Notes: generated from the sequence alone by a model not told the origin. A stretch of DNA of 64,000 nt from Streptomyces griseorubiginosus (GCF_001514195.1 NZ_KQ948744.1:248001-312000); one strand, 5' to 3'. Counted from the stretch's first letter, positions 41,171 to 49,923 are shown. Translations and numbers: made by a program.

Positions 41171-42952
41171 GTGACGCAGAGTGGACAGGGCGAGCAGCCC
41201 TCGGCGCGCGAAGCGCGCGAAGGCATCGTGCTGCCCTCCGACGGCGGGGAACCCCTGCTGCCGGGACAGACGGGCGCCTACGGTGCCCCGCAGCCCGGTT
41301 ACGGCGCCCCGCCGCAGTCGTCCGGCTACGGCGGTCCGCCGCACGGCGGGTACGGCTCTCCGCAGGCGGACCCGTCCCCTCCGGCGTCCGACGGGGCGTA
41401 CGGCGGGTCCTCCGCGGGCACGGCCTACGGTCAGCCGCCCGGCGCTCAGGCCTGGGGCTCCCCGTGGGGCCCCGACCAGCAGGGGCAGACCCAGCCGCCC
41501 GCCCAGGACTGGTCGCAGCCGAGCACCCAGACCTGGAACGTCCCCCACCAGCCCGCCGACACCTCCCAGCAGCCCGGCGGCACGCCGTCCCCGTCCCAGC
41601 CGCTGCCGCAGCAGCAGCCCGCGCCGGGCTACGACACCGACGAGCCGACGTCCTACTACCTCCCGCCGGTCGGCCAGCCCCTCCCGTCGGCGCCCGCCGC
41701 GCAGTCCCAGCCGCTGCCCCCGCAGCAGGGCCAGGTAGCGCCCTACGAGGCCCCCGGCACCGCGCAGCAGCAGCCCAGGCCCGGCTACGACACCGACGAG
41801 CCGACCTCCTACTACCTGCCGCCGGTCGGCCAACCCCTCCCGGCCGGCTCGGGCCCGCCCGCCCACGAGGGCGCCACGCAGTTCATCCCGCCCGTCCCGG
41901 CCGCCGCCGACGAGGGGGCGACCCAGTTCATCCCACCGGTCCCGGCAGGTGCCGACGAAGGCGCCACGCAGTTCATCCCGCCGGTGCGCCCCGGCGCCCT
42001 CCCGCCCGAAGCGGGGCAGCACCCCCAGGCGGCCTACGGCGCCCAGCCCGGCTACGGCCCCGACGCCCAGGCCACCCAGTACATCCCGCCCGTGCCCGGT
42101 CAGGCCGGCGGCGCCGACCGGCAGCCGCCCTCCGACTTCGACAACCTCTTCCGCGCCCAAGGCACGGACGGCGGCGCCTCCTCCACCCAGCAGCTGCCGC
42201 GCTTCGACGGGCAGCAGGCCGCACCACCCGCCTACGGGGCCCCGCAGCCGTCGTACGGGGCCCCGCAGCCGCCGTACGTCCCGCCGGGCGGTGACGCGTA
42301 CGACGACGGCGCAGGTGGTCGCCGCCGGTCGCGGGTGCCCGTTCTCGCCGCCGTGGGCGTCGGCATCGTCGTGCTCGGCATCGGCGCGGGCGCGCTGCTC
42401 GCCGGCGGCGGAGGCGGCGGGGGCGGGGGCGACAAGAACCAGACCGTGTCGGCGACGGCCCCGGCCGGCGAGGGCTCGTCCGCGCCGGCCGCCGACCCGG
42501 CGAAGGCGCAGGCCGTGGAGCTGGACAAGCTGCTCGCCGACAGCGGCAACAGCCGTTCCTCGGTGATCAACGCGGTGGCGAACGTCAAGTCCTGCAAGGA
42601 CCTCGGCCAGGCGGCCCAGGACCTGCGGGCGGCGGCGGGTCAGCGCACCGGTCTGGTGACCCGGCTCAAGGGGCTCGCGGTCGACCAGCTCCCGAGCCAC
42701 GCCGAGCTGACCGAGGCCCTCACCAACGCCTGGCGGGCGTCCGCGTCCGCGGACAACCACTACGCGGCCTGGGCCGACCAGGCGGCCGGCCGGAAGGGCT
42801 GCAAGAAGGGTCAGGCCCGCATCACGCGAGAGACCGCGGCCGGCAACCGGGACAGCGGCACCGCCAGCACCGAGAAGGCCCGGGCGGCCCGGCTGTGGAA
42901 CGCCATCGCGAAGAAGTACAGCCTGACGGAGCGCTCGTCGACCCAGCTGTGA
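41171..42952 (+). CDS. Proline/glutamine-rich single-pass membrane protein with TQFI repeats
   Basis: This 593-residue protein has three parts. Residues 1-380 are disordered, rich in Pro, Gly, Gln and Tyr, with YGAPQPGYGAPPQ repeats, two copies of a GYDTDEPTSYYLPPVGQPLP block (about residues 153 and 205) and four (A)TQ(F/Y)IPPV motifs. One transmembrane helix (VPVLAAVGVGIVVLGIGAGALL) starts at about residue 390, followed by a Gly9 run. An exported helical domain of about 170 residues has three cysteines (SCKD, GCKK) near its middle and end. Orientation is cytoplasmic N-terminus (RRRSR before the helix). The function is unknown; the TQFI motifs suit FHA-domain recognition when phosphorylated. 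Confidence 0.87.
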   Translation: MTQSGQGEQPSAREAREGIVLPSDGGEPLLPGQTGAYGAPQPGYGAPPQSSGYGGPPHGGYGSPQADPSPPASDGAYGGSSAGTAYGQPPGAQAWGSPWGPDQQGQTQPPAQDWSQPSTQTWNVPHQPADTSQQPGGTPSPSQPLPQQQPAPGYDTDEPTSYYLPPVGQPLPSAPAAQSQPLPPQQGQVAPYEAPGTAQQQPRPGYDTDEPTSYYLPPVGQPLPAGSGPPAHEGATQFIPPVPAAADEGATQFIPPVPAGADEGATQFIPPVRPGALPPEAGQHPQAAYGAQPGYGPDAQATQYIPPVPGQAGGADRQPPSDFDNLFRAQGTDGGASSTQQLPRFDGQQAAPPAYGAPQPSYGAPQPPYVPPGGDAYDDGAGGRRRSRVPVLAAVGVGIVVLGIGAGALLAGGGGGGGGGDKNQTVSATAPAGEGSSAPAADPAKAQAVELDKLLADSGNSRSSVINAVANVKSCKDLGQAAQDLRAAAGQRTGLVTRLKGLAVDQLPSHAELTEALTNAWRASASADNHYAAWADQAAGRKGCKKGQARITRETAAGNRDSGTASTEKARAARLWNAIAKKYSLTERSSTQL

Positions 42953-42958
42953 GAGGCA

Positions 42959-42987
42959 GGGCGGGGGCGCCTTCCGCACCCCCGCCC
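42959..42987. terminator. Bidirectional hairpin terminator
   Basis: There is a 9-bp stem GGGCGGGGG/CCCCCGCCC (42959-42967 with 42979-42987) between convergent genes. Confidence 0.8.
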
Positions 42988-43006
42988 GGCAGTCCCGCCG
43001 GCCGCC

Positions 43007-44365
43007 TCAGTCGATGTCGGCGTGCCGCAGGGTCTGCGTCACGTCGGTGAAGCCCTCGTGGGCCGCCACGAGCCGGCCCTGGCGCACCACCTGGAGCGTC
43101 ACGTTGGCGTTGACCATGCGGGGGAAGCCGATGGACGCGAGGTGGTTCGTGGCGTTCCAGGTGTCCCGGGGCCACCGGAGCGTCGGCGTCAGCCCACCGG
43201 TCGGCACGCTCAGGCCGTCGTTGAGCGTGCCGCGCACGCTGTCGGCGGTCACCTCGCCGCCGCCGAGCGACTCGACGGCCTTCCGGAACACCGTGTAGGC
43301 GATCCAGGTGGTCTGCACGCCCGCGTCCGCCGAGTCGATGCGGTTGTCGTCGAAGGCCTCCTCCTTGATGACCTTCTTCATCCCGTCCCAGCGGGCGTCG
43401 CTCGCCACCGGGTACCAGCCGGTGATGTACGACCCCTCGTAGGGCCCCGACGCCCCGCCGGACGCGTCGATCTCCGTCTGGTCGACGCTGCCCATCGCCA
43501 TGGCCGTCCGCACCCGCGGGTACTCGGCGCGGGCGCGCCGGAAGGAGTCCATGAAGGTGCTGGTGCGGTCGCCCAGCGCGGGCACGACGCACCCCTCCTT
43601 CTCCTTCGCAGCACCGGAGCCGGCCGCCGAACCGGAGCCGGCCGCCGCACCGGAGCCCGCGAGCGCCTTCGTGGACTGCGCCGAGTACTCGCTGGCGTCG
43701 TCCGCGGCCCGCACGTCGGCGGCGGCCCGGTGCCCGCCGGTCGTCAGCCCGGAGTCCAGCAGCACCGGCAGCTCGTCGCCCGCGATGGTGTCGGGCCGTA
43801 CGAGGGTCACGTTGCCGCAGTCCCGGGCGAGCTCCTTGCCGAGCCCGGCGAGCAGGGTGGGCTGGCCGCCGTTGATCGGGTAGGAGAGCGGGCTGGTGAA
43901 CTCGGCGTTGGTGACGCCGTAGCCGCCGATGTAGGGGATGCCCGCGCCCTCCAGGGGCGGGAAGAAGGAGTCGGCGTACTGGCTGTAGGAGCCGACGACC
44001 GCGACGACGTGCTCCTTGACCGCGCGCCGGGCGCACTTCGCGGCGCCCACGCCGTTGTTCTTGTCGTTGCAGGTCAGGACGGTCAGTTTGCGGCCGTTGA
44101 GGCCGCCCCTGGCGTTGATCCAGCGGGCGTAGGCCTCGGCGAAGGCGGGCATGCCGGGCTTGTTGGTCGCCTCGGTGTCCGAGGGGGCCCAGGTCATGAC
44201 CTTGATCGGGTCGTCCCCGGAACCCCCCGTGGTACCGGGGACCACCCCGCAACCGGTGACGAGCGAGGCACCGGCGGCCAGGGCCCCCGCCACGAGGGCG
44301 AGGGCTCGGACGGGACGGTGGTGCCGGGGGAGGAAGGTGCTGCGGATGCGTCGCCTGCCGGTCAT
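43007..44365 (-). CDS. ABC transporter substrate-binding lipoprotein, branched-chain amino acid type
   Basis: This 452-residue protein has a signal sequence with lipobox SLVTGC (lipidated Cys about residue 39). A Peripla_BP_6-like domain follows: AYARWINARGGLNGRKLTVLTCNDKNN, VVAVVGSYSQYADSFFPPLE, GIPYIGGYG. Such proteins bind amino acids or small amides outside the membrane, but no permease or ATPase genes are adjacent, so it may work with a distant transporter or as a sensor. A Gly/Ser/Ala insert encoded by three 18-bp units (43613-43666) sits in the middle (about residues 233-250). It is divergent from the next gene. Confidence 0.9.
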   Translation of the reverse strand: MTGRRRIRSTFLPRHHRPVRALALVAGALAAGASLVTGCGVVPGTTGGSGDDPIKVMTWAPSDTEATNKPGMPAFAEAYARWINARGGLNGRKLTVLTCNDKNNGVGAAKCARRAVKEHVVAVVGSYSQYADSFFPPLEGAGIPYIGGYGVTNAEFTSPLSYPINGGQPTLLAGLGKELARDCGNVTLVRPDTIAGDELPVLLDSGLTTGGHRAAADVRAADDASEYSAQSTKALAGSGAAAGSGSAAGSGAAKEKEGCVVPALGDRTSTFMDSFRRARAEYPRVRTAMAMGSVDQTEIDASGGASGPYEGSYITGWYPVASDARWDGMKKVIKEEAFDDNRIDSADAGVQTTWIAYTVFRKAVESLGGGEVTADSVRGTLNDGLSVPTGGLTPTLRWPRDTWNATNHLASIGFPRMVNANVTLQVVRQGRLVAAHEGFTDVTQTLRHADID

Positions 44366-44482
44366 GGGCCTACACGCTTCCGTCACACCGCCAACTCGAA
44401 AGTGACCCTGGGTCAATGAACGGTGACGTAAAGGTGAACAGCGGGGGCCTGGTGGGCACGTTCGGGCGAGAACGTACGATCG

Positions 44483-44983
44483 GTGACCGTGCAAGGTTCG
44501 GAGAACTCTTCCCGTCGCGGCCGTCGCTCCTCCACCATGGGCGGCATGCCACTGAACGACATGCCGTGGTGGCGCTGGCGCAGCAATGTGCGCTCCGCGC
44601 TGCACATGCTCTCCGACCCCGCGTTCCAGCAGAACGTCTGGCTGACCGGCGTCGAGGGGTACGGGGACGTCACCGACGCCGTGTACCGCCTCGTCGAGGA
44701 CACCTGGCTGGACAACTGGTCCGCCGAGAAGTACGTCGGCACGATCTTCCGGGACTCCCAGGAGGCGGCCCTCGTCGACACCGCCGTGCTGCGCGTGCTG
44801 CGGATCATGCACCAGGTCGGCCCCGACGCCCCCGTCTCCGTGTACATGGAGAACCCGGGCTGGCCGGACGCGGTGCGGGCGGCGCGGGACGCGCACGTGC
44901 GGATGGCGGCGGCCGACGGGGAGGACCCGGACGCACCGCCGCGCACGCTCCAGGTGCTCCAGATCATGACCCGGTCCGCGTGA
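44483..44983 (+). CDS. SCO4402-family protein of unknown function
   Basis: This protein of up to 166 residues is conserved across Streptomyces and named after the S. coelicolor protein. The conserved part is PLNDMPWWRWRSNVRSALHM to the end (EDTWLDNWSAEKYVGTIFRD; VLRVLRIMHQVGPDAPVSVY). No catalytic motif or membrane segment is visible. The start is uncertain: GTG at 44483, GTG at 44489 (8 nt after a -10-like TACGAT, so possibly leaderless) or ATG at 44537. purU follows 46 nt later and may be co-transcribed. Confidence 0.8.
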   Translation: MTVQGSENSSRRGRRSSTMGGMPLNDMPWWRWRSNVRSALHMLSDPAFQQNVWLTGVEGYGDVTDAVYRLVEDTWLDNWSAEKYVGTIFRDSQEAALVDTAVLRVLRIMHQVGPDAPVSVYMENPGWPDAVRAARDAHVRMAAADGEDPDAPPRTLQVLQIMTRSA

Positions 44984-45029
44984 CGGACGCGGTGTCTGCG
45001 GCGGCGAGGGATATGCGACCCTGTCCTGC

Positions 45030-45911
45030 ATGAACGCGCAGTCCCCCCGGGCCGAGGCCCCGGCCGAGCAGTACGTCCTGACCCTGTCCTGCCCCGACAA
45101 GCAGGGCATCGTGCACGCCGTGTCGAGCTACCTCTTCATGACCGGCTGCAACATCGAGGACAGCCAGCAGTTCGGCGACCACGACACGGGTCTGTTCTTC
45201 ATGCGCGTCCACTTCTCGGCGGAGGCCCCGGTCACCGTGGACAAGCTGCGGGCGTCCTTCGCGGCGATCGGTGACTCCTTCCACATGGACTGGCAGATCA
45301 ACCGGGCCGAGGACCGGATGCGGATCGTGCTCATGGTCAGCAAGTTCGGGCACTGCCTGAACGACCTGCTGTTCCGGGCGCGGATCGGTGCCCTCCCGGT
45401 GGACATCGCCGCCGTGGTCTCCAACCACACCGACTTCGCCGAGCTCGTGGGGTCGTACAACCTTCCCTTCCACCACATTCCGGTGACACGGGAGAACAAG
45501 GCCGAGGCGGAGGCGCGGCTGCTGGAGCTGGTGCGGGAGCAGGACGTCGAACTGGTCGTCCTCGCCCGGTACATGCAGGTCCTCTCCGACGACCTGTGCA
45601 AGCAGCTGAGCGGCCGGATCATCAACATCCACCACTCCTTCCTGCCGAGCTTCAAGGGCGCGAAGCCCTATCACCAGGCTCATGCGCGGGGTGTGAAGCT
45701 GATCGGGGCGACGGCGCACTACGTGACCGCCGACCTCGACGAGGGGCCGATCATCGAGCAGGAGGTCGAGCGGGTGGGGCACGACGTGACGCCGGACCAG
45801 CTGGTGGCGATCGGGCGGGACGTGGAGTGCCAGGCGCTGGCGCGGGCGGTCAAGTGGCATGCCGAGCGTCGGATTCTGCTCAACGGGCGGCGGACGGTCG
45901 TTTTCGCCTAG
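45030..45911 (+). CDS. purU: Formyltetrahydrofolate deformylase
   Basis: This 293-residue enzyme hydrolyses 10-formyl-THF to formate and THF, balancing one-carbon pools. An N-terminal ACT domain (YVLTLSCPDKQGIVHAVSSYL, about residues 13-33) senses amino acids in other PurUs. The formyltransferase fold carries VVSNHTDFAELVGSYNLPFH, the catalytic Asn and His in NIHHSFLPSFKGAKPY (about residue 198) and the Asp in DLDEGPIIEQ (about residue 234). Start and length are as in homologues. A perfect 26-bp inverted repeat terminator follows. Confidence 0.97.
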   Translation: MNAQSPRAEAPAEQYVLTLSCPDKQGIVHAVSSYLFMTGCNIEDSQQFGDHDTGLFFMRVHFSAEAPVTVDKLRASFAAIGDSFHMDWQINRAEDRMRIVLMVSKFGHCLNDLLFRARIGALPVDIAAVVSNHTDFAELVGSYNLPFHHIPVTRENKAEAEARLLELVREQDVELVVLARYMQVLSDDLCKQLSGRIINIHHSFLPSFKGAKPYHQAHARGVKLIGATAHYVTADLDEGPIIEQEVERVGHDVTPDQLVAIGRDVECQALARAVKWHAERRILLNGRRTVVFA

Positions 45912-45958
45912 GAGCTCGGGGCTGGTTGTCGTGGGGCGGCTGCGGGTCGTCTGTGGCT

Positions 45959-46031
45959 GGTCGCGCAGTTCCCCGCGCCCCTGAGGTACGTCCAGCTGAA
46001 CTTCTTCAGGGGCGCGGGGAACTGCGCGACC
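45959..46031. terminator. Perfect 26-bp inverted pair of type-A repeats, bidirectional terminator
   Basis: Two type-A repeats in opposite orientation (45959-45984 and 46006-46031) are exactly complementary and enclose 21 nt. The hairpin lies between convergent purU and the anti-sigma gene. Confidence 0.9.
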
Positions 46032-46075
46032 GGCCCCCACCGGCCGGCAGCCGCCCACGAGACCGCAACCCGCCC

Positions 46076-47446
46076 CTACATACGGCTCATGCTCGCCGCC
46101 GCGTACAGGACGTCCCTGATCGCCTCCCGGTCGCCCACCTGCCCCGCCGCCGCCTCCGCCGGAGGCACATGGCCCGCGGCCAGCTGGCAGAACTCCACGC
46201 CGTCGAGGGCGACATGGGCCACCTCATGCTCCGCCGAGCCCAGTGCCGCGGGGGAGTCGAGAGGGATCAGCCACTCTCCGCCCCCGTGGCCCTCGATCTC
46301 CAGACGCAGGGTGCGGCCGGGCATGCCCGCGGGGACCAGGTGCCGTCCGTGGGCCGGTGCCGCCAACCCCTTCTGGCGCCGGTCCGCCAGCACCGCGGGA
46401 AGCATCCGCGCGGCCAGGTCGATCATGCGGTTCAGGTGGCGGGGGGACGGCGGCTCGTAGGGGTAGTCCACCGCGTCCGCGATGTCCTCCGCGTGGACCC
46501 AGCACTCGAAGGCCCGGTCCAGCATCGCGTCGTGCAGCGGCAGCGAGAAGTCGCCGTAGGGCACGGCGAGTTTGCCGGTGGTGCCGCCGGTGAAGGACAC
46601 CGTGCGCACGAGGTCGTGGCTCTGCTCGCGCCAGGGGGTGCGGACCGAGCGGGTCGGCGGGAAGTGCGAGGCGCGCCAGTAGGCCTCGGTGCGGCCGGCC
46701 GGGGTGGGCGCGTCCGCGGGGGTCTCGCCCATGGGGTCGTCCAGGCCCAGCGCGACCGCGACGAGGCCGTCGACCGACAGCAGGTGGGCCATCACCCCGG
46801 CGACCGTCGTACGGCGGCTCGTGGCCTCGTCGGCGTCGAACCAGCGCAGCCGCACCGGGGCGTGCCACTCGGCGTCGCCGAAGTCCTGGAGCAGGGCGTC
46901 GAGACGGGCGGTCTCGGCGTCGTAGGGCAGGGCCCACTTGGGGATCGGGATGCGCGGTGGGCGGCGCTCCAGGCAGCTGTCCAGGACGCGGGTGCGCAGA
47001 CCGGGGTCCAGGTCGAGGCTCTCCGGGCGCTGGAGCAGCCCGACGGCCCCGCGCAGCCGCAGTGCCTCCTCGGCGCAGGAGCCGCAGTCGCCGAGGTGGT
47101 CCTCCACGGCTGCGGTCTCCTCCGCGGAGCACGCGGCCAGCGCCCACGCCCCGAGCAGCGACTTCAGCACCTGGTGCTCCAGCACGAGGGGCGCGGGCGG
47201 CGGGAGCTCGTCCAGCTCGGGCAGCGGGCGGCCGGTGTCCTCGACGGAGGCACGGGGCAGGGGTATGCGGGGCGGCTGGTCCGGCCGGCCGGAGGGGTTG
47301 TCGCCGTCGTCGGTGCCGTCGCCCGAGCCGCCTTCGCTGCCGTGGCCTGAGCTGCCCACGGGTGTGCTCCGCTCCTCGATGTCGTCGCCGGTCCCCTTGT
47401 CGGGATCCTCGTCGTGCTCGTCGTACGCCTCGAAACGGTCGCTCAC
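46076..47446 (-). CDS. Anti-sigma factor: zinc finger fused to a mycothiol-dependent-enzyme-like domain
   Basis: This 456-residue protein has an acidic disordered N-terminus (about residues 1-85). A zf-HC2-type anti-sigma zinc finger follows (LLGAWALAACSAEETAAVEDHLGDCGSCAEEA, His-x3-Cys-x2-Cys near residues 116-123). The C-terminal MDMPI (maleylpyruvate isomerase) region, about residues 180-455, includes VAGVMAHLLSVDGLVAVALGLDD and DRAFECWVHAEDIADAVDYP. No membrane helix is present, so it is cytoplasmic. Its start overlaps the ECF sigma gene by 4 nt, so it is almost surely that factor's regulator. A redox or mycothiol signal is a reasonable inference from the two domains. Confidence 0.88.
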   Translation of the reverse strand: MSDRFEAYDEHDEDPDKGTGDDIEERSTPVGSSGHGSEGGSGDGTDDGDNPSGRPDQPPRIPLPRASVEDTGRPLPELDELPPPAPLVLEHQVLKSLLGAWALAACSAEETAAVEDHLGDCGSCAEEALRLRGAVGLLQRPESLDLDPGLRTRVLDSCLERRPPRIPIPKWALPYDAETARLDALLQDFGDAEWHAPVRLRWFDADEATSRRTTVAGVMAHLLSVDGLVAVALGLDDPMGETPADAPTPAGRTEAYWRASHFPPTRSVRTPWREQSHDLVRTVSFTGGTTGKLAVPYGDFSLPLHDAMLDRAFECWVHAEDIADAVDYPYEPPSPRHLNRMIDLAARMLPAVLADRRQKGLAAPAHGRHLVPAGMPGRTLRLEIEGHGGGEWLIPLDSPAALGSAEHEVAHVALDGVEFCQLAAGHVPPAEAAAGQVGDREAIRDVLYAAASMSRM

Positions 47447-48033
47447 GCCGCGCCCCCGTATCCCGGCGGAGCACCGGGCGCCCCGGTGTCGTGGGCGGTC
47501 GACAGGAGTTGCAGGCCGAGGCGCAGGCGGCGGCGGGCCTCGTCCTCGGTGATGCTGAGGTCGGCGGCGGCCTGGCGGTAGTCGCGGCGCTGGAAGTAGG
47601 CGAGCTCCAGGGCGGCCCGCAGCGGGGTGGGCATGGCCTGGACGATGTAGTCGGCGCGGGCGGCGACGGAGGCGCGGTGCACCTTGCGCTCGAGCTCCTC
47701 GGTGTCGGCGACCGCGCCCTCACCGCCCTGGGTGAGTGCGGCGGTCTCGGTGGCGCGCAGCCGCTGCACGGCCAGGCGGTGGGTCAGTCCGGCGACCCAG
47801 GAGCGCAGCGGGCCCTGCTGGGGGTCGTAGGTCTCGGGGTGCTCCCAGACGTGGGCGAAGACGTCCCGGGTGATGCCGTCGGCGGCGCGTTCGTCGCCGA
47901 GCACGCGGTGGGCGAGACCGTGCACAAGTGAAGCGAAACGGTCGTAGAACTCGCCCAGGGCGGCCGCCTCACCGCGTGCGAGCCGCTGCTGCATCTTGCG
48001 GTCCCAGCGGGGTGGTGCGTCCTTCTTCGCCAT
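47443..48033 (-). CDS. ECF-type RNA polymerase sigma factor
   Basis: This 196-residue protein has sigma region 2 (EFYDRFASLVHGLAHRVLGDERAADGITRDVFAHVWEHP, about residues 27-65) and region 4 (ADYIVQAMPTPLRAALELAYFQRRDYRQAAADL, then TEDEARRRLRLGLQLL) with no extra domain. It directs transcription of an unknown regulon and is controlled by the overlapping anti-sigma gene. I did not find an ECF-type autoregulatory promoter with confidence in 48034-48310. Confidence 0.93.
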   Translation of the reverse strand: MAKKDAPPRWDRKMQQRLARGEAAALGEFYDRFASLVHGLAHRVLGDERAADGITRDVFAHVWEHPETYDPQQGPLRSWVAGLTHRLAVQRLRATETAALTQGGEGAVADTEELERKVHRASVAARADYIVQAMPTPLRAALELAYFQRRDYRQAAADLSITEDEARRRLRLGLQLLSTAHDTGAPGAPPGYGGAA

Positions 48034-48337
48034 ACGGCCCCCTCACCCCTGGAGTGTCCGAGTCAAGCCTGAGCCCACCGTCTCCTCGAATGTAGTCGGC
48101 ACCCCCGACAGCGCACGCCCCTTTGTTCCAATGCGCGCCCCCCGAGGGCCCGCGAGTGGTAGTGGACCTTGCCTACCCTGTCGCCCTCTGATCAGACACG
48201 ATCGAACAGGATCGAAGTCGACTAAAACAAGCCTCTTTCAAACGATTTCTGTTTCTCGGTCTGTGTTTCAGGGAACGGCCGCTGGGCAGCAGCGCTGCAC
48301 GGAAGCGTAGGTGTGGCCTCCGTTTGTTTACCGGCGG

Positions 48338-48727
48338 ATGAAGGGCATGGTGGTGGCGTTCAAGGTGACCGGCGACGAGCAGGGCGACTGGGCCGTGCTC
48401 AGGGTGTCGGGCGAGCTGGACCTGGTGACCTCACCGGTGCTCCGCCAGCACGTCCACGACGTGGTGGCCGAGGGCCGTCACAGTCTCGTCCTCGACCTCT
48501 CCGACGTGTACTTCTGTGACTCCAGCGGTGTGGGTGTCCTCATAGCCTCCCGCCGCCTGATCCGCTCCTGCCAGGGCGAACTGCGCCTGATCCTGCCGGC
48601 CGAGGGCGCCCCCGACGGCTCCCACGTCAACCGCGTCCTCGGGGCGCTGGGCGTGCGCCGCCTGTTCGACGTCCACCCGGACGTGGACTCGGCGACCGAC
48701 GAGGAGGCGGGACCACTGTCCGCATGA
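48338..48727 (+). CDS. STAS-domain anti-sigma factor antagonist
   Basis: This single STAS domain protein of about 129 residues has the phosphorylatable serine motif VYFCDSSGVGVLIASRRL (Ser about residue 55). Such proteins bind RsbW-like kinases in partner-switching and release a SigB/SigF-type sigma factor when unphosphorylated. The ATG at 48338 or 48347 are both possible, and a GTG at 48311 is less likely. The divergent ECF pair is 300 nt away and belongs to a different control system. An RsbW-like kinase gene lies at 54203 in this window. Confidence 0.9.
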   Translation: MKGMVVAFKVTGDEQGDWAVLRVSGELDLVTSPVLRQHVHDVVAEGRHSLVLDLSDVYFCDSSGVGVLIASRRLIRSCQGELRLILPAEGAPDGSHVNRVLGALGVRRLFDVHPDVDSATDEEAGPLSA

Positions 48728-48885
48728 GGTCCCCCTCTGCCGCACGGTTGTCCCTCTGCCACACGGTTGTCCCGAAATTCCCCCGGTCCTGGCACAACGG
48801 CCCCCTTCCGGCCCCCGGGGCGTCACGCGCGTCGTACGCTCCGAGCGAGATGCCCCCGATGCGATGTGAGGCGGTCCGAGAAGAC

Positions 48886-49398
48886 ATGGTCAGCAGCGAG
48901 TACGAGCGCAGGATCGCCGGCCGGTTCGTCACCTTCGACCAGGACGGCAACGGCTACATCGACCGCGAGGACTTCAACGTGGCGGCCAAGGCGCTGCTCG
49001 CCGAGTTCGGCACCACGGCACGCTCCGACAAGGGGCAGGCGCTGTACGCCGGCGCGGAGGCGTTCTGGCAGGGGATGGCCGGGATCGCGGACCGGGACGG
49101 CGACCAGCGGATCACCCGGGACGAGTTCGTGAACGGCGCGGTCAAGCGGCTGCGCGACAACCCGGACCGGTTCGCCGAGATCGCCCGCCCCTTCCTGCAC
49201 GCGGCGATCGACGTGGCCGACCAGGACGGCGACGGACGCGCCACCGTGGCGGACACCGCGCGCGTGCTCAGGATCCTGGGCGTCACCGAGGACCTCGCGG
49301 GCACGGTCGCCGCCGCCCTGGACACCGACGGCGACGGCAAGATCGGCGAGACAGAGATCGTGCCCGCCTTCGCCCGCTACTGCACAGTCCCCGAATAA
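48886..49398 (+). CDS. EF-hand calcium-binding protein (calerythrin-like)
   Basis: This 170-residue protein has four EF-hand loops: DQDGNGYIDREDF, DRDGDQRITRDEF, DQDGDGRATVADT and DTDGDGKIGETEI. Loops 1, 2 and 4 have the full set of acidic ligands; loop 3 ends in Asp-Thr instead of Glu-Phe and may bind more weakly. Length and loop spacing match calerythrin and related actinobacterial calcium sensors or buffers. It is cytoplasmic. The ATG at 48886 is chosen because MVSSEYERRIAGRF matches the family start. Confidence 0.93.
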   Translation: MVSSEYERRIAGRFVTFDQDGNGYIDREDFNVAAKALLAEFGTTARSDKGQALYAGAEAFWQGMAGIADRDGDQRITRDEFVNGAVKRLRDNPDRFAEIARPFLHAAIDVADQDGDGRATVADTARVLRILGVTEDLAGTVAAALDTDGDGKIGETEIVPAFARYCTVPE

Positions 49399-49923
49399 CC
49401 CCACCGGGGCCTGCCGGCCGGATCGGGCCGACTGGGGGAGGGCCCTGACGTGCGTGAGCGGGATCCGATGCGCCGCGACCGCAAGGCGGCACGTCCCGGA
49501 CGGGCGGTGTCGAGGCGGGGCCCTGACGGGCGGGCGGTGCCGAGGCGGGCCTCTGACGGACGGGTGGTGTCGATGCGGGCCTCTGACGGACGGGTGGTGT
49601 CGATGCGGGCCCCTCCCGGTCCTCCTGCCCTGCCGGCCCTCCCGGACGGGCGGTGTCGATGCAGGCCCCTGACGGGCGGGCGGTGTCGAGGCGGGGCCCC
49701 TCCCGGCCCTCCTGCCCTGCCGGTCCCCCCGGGCGAGCGGTGGTCGATGCGGGGCCCCTCCCGGCCCTCCAACCCTCCCGATCCGCTCGGCCCTCCCGAC
49801 CCTCTCGGCCCTCCCGACCCTCTCGGCCCTCCCGGCCAGGCGCCGGGGTGTCGGCGACCGGCAGGGGTGCGGCGGATCGGTGCGTCCAGCCGCGCGTCGT
49901 CGGCGTGGTCCGTCCGGCGGGCG
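49399..49923. repeat. Minisatellite region: 30-bp and 18-bp tandem repeats
   Basis: This 525-nt gap lies between convergent genes. Four 30-bp units run 49501-49620 (core CGGGTGGTGTCGATGCGGGC), and further copies at about 49647-49706 and 49735-49765 are separated by TCCCGG-CCTCCTGCCCTGCC spacers. An 18-bp array CCCTCCCGACCCTCTCGG follows (49773-49790, 49791-49808, 49809-49826 plus a partial unit). No gene is supported. Confidence 0.85.

Noticed and set aside
48034..48310. ECF autoregulatory promoter upstream of the sigma gene
   Set aside because: I looked for an AAC-type -35 with a paired -10 near 48060-48130, but no pair was convincing enough to list.
49501..49840. Regular repeats considered as a CRISPR array
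   Set aside because: The 30-bp units are directly tandem, without unique spacers of constant length, and no cas genes are present. It is a minisatellite.
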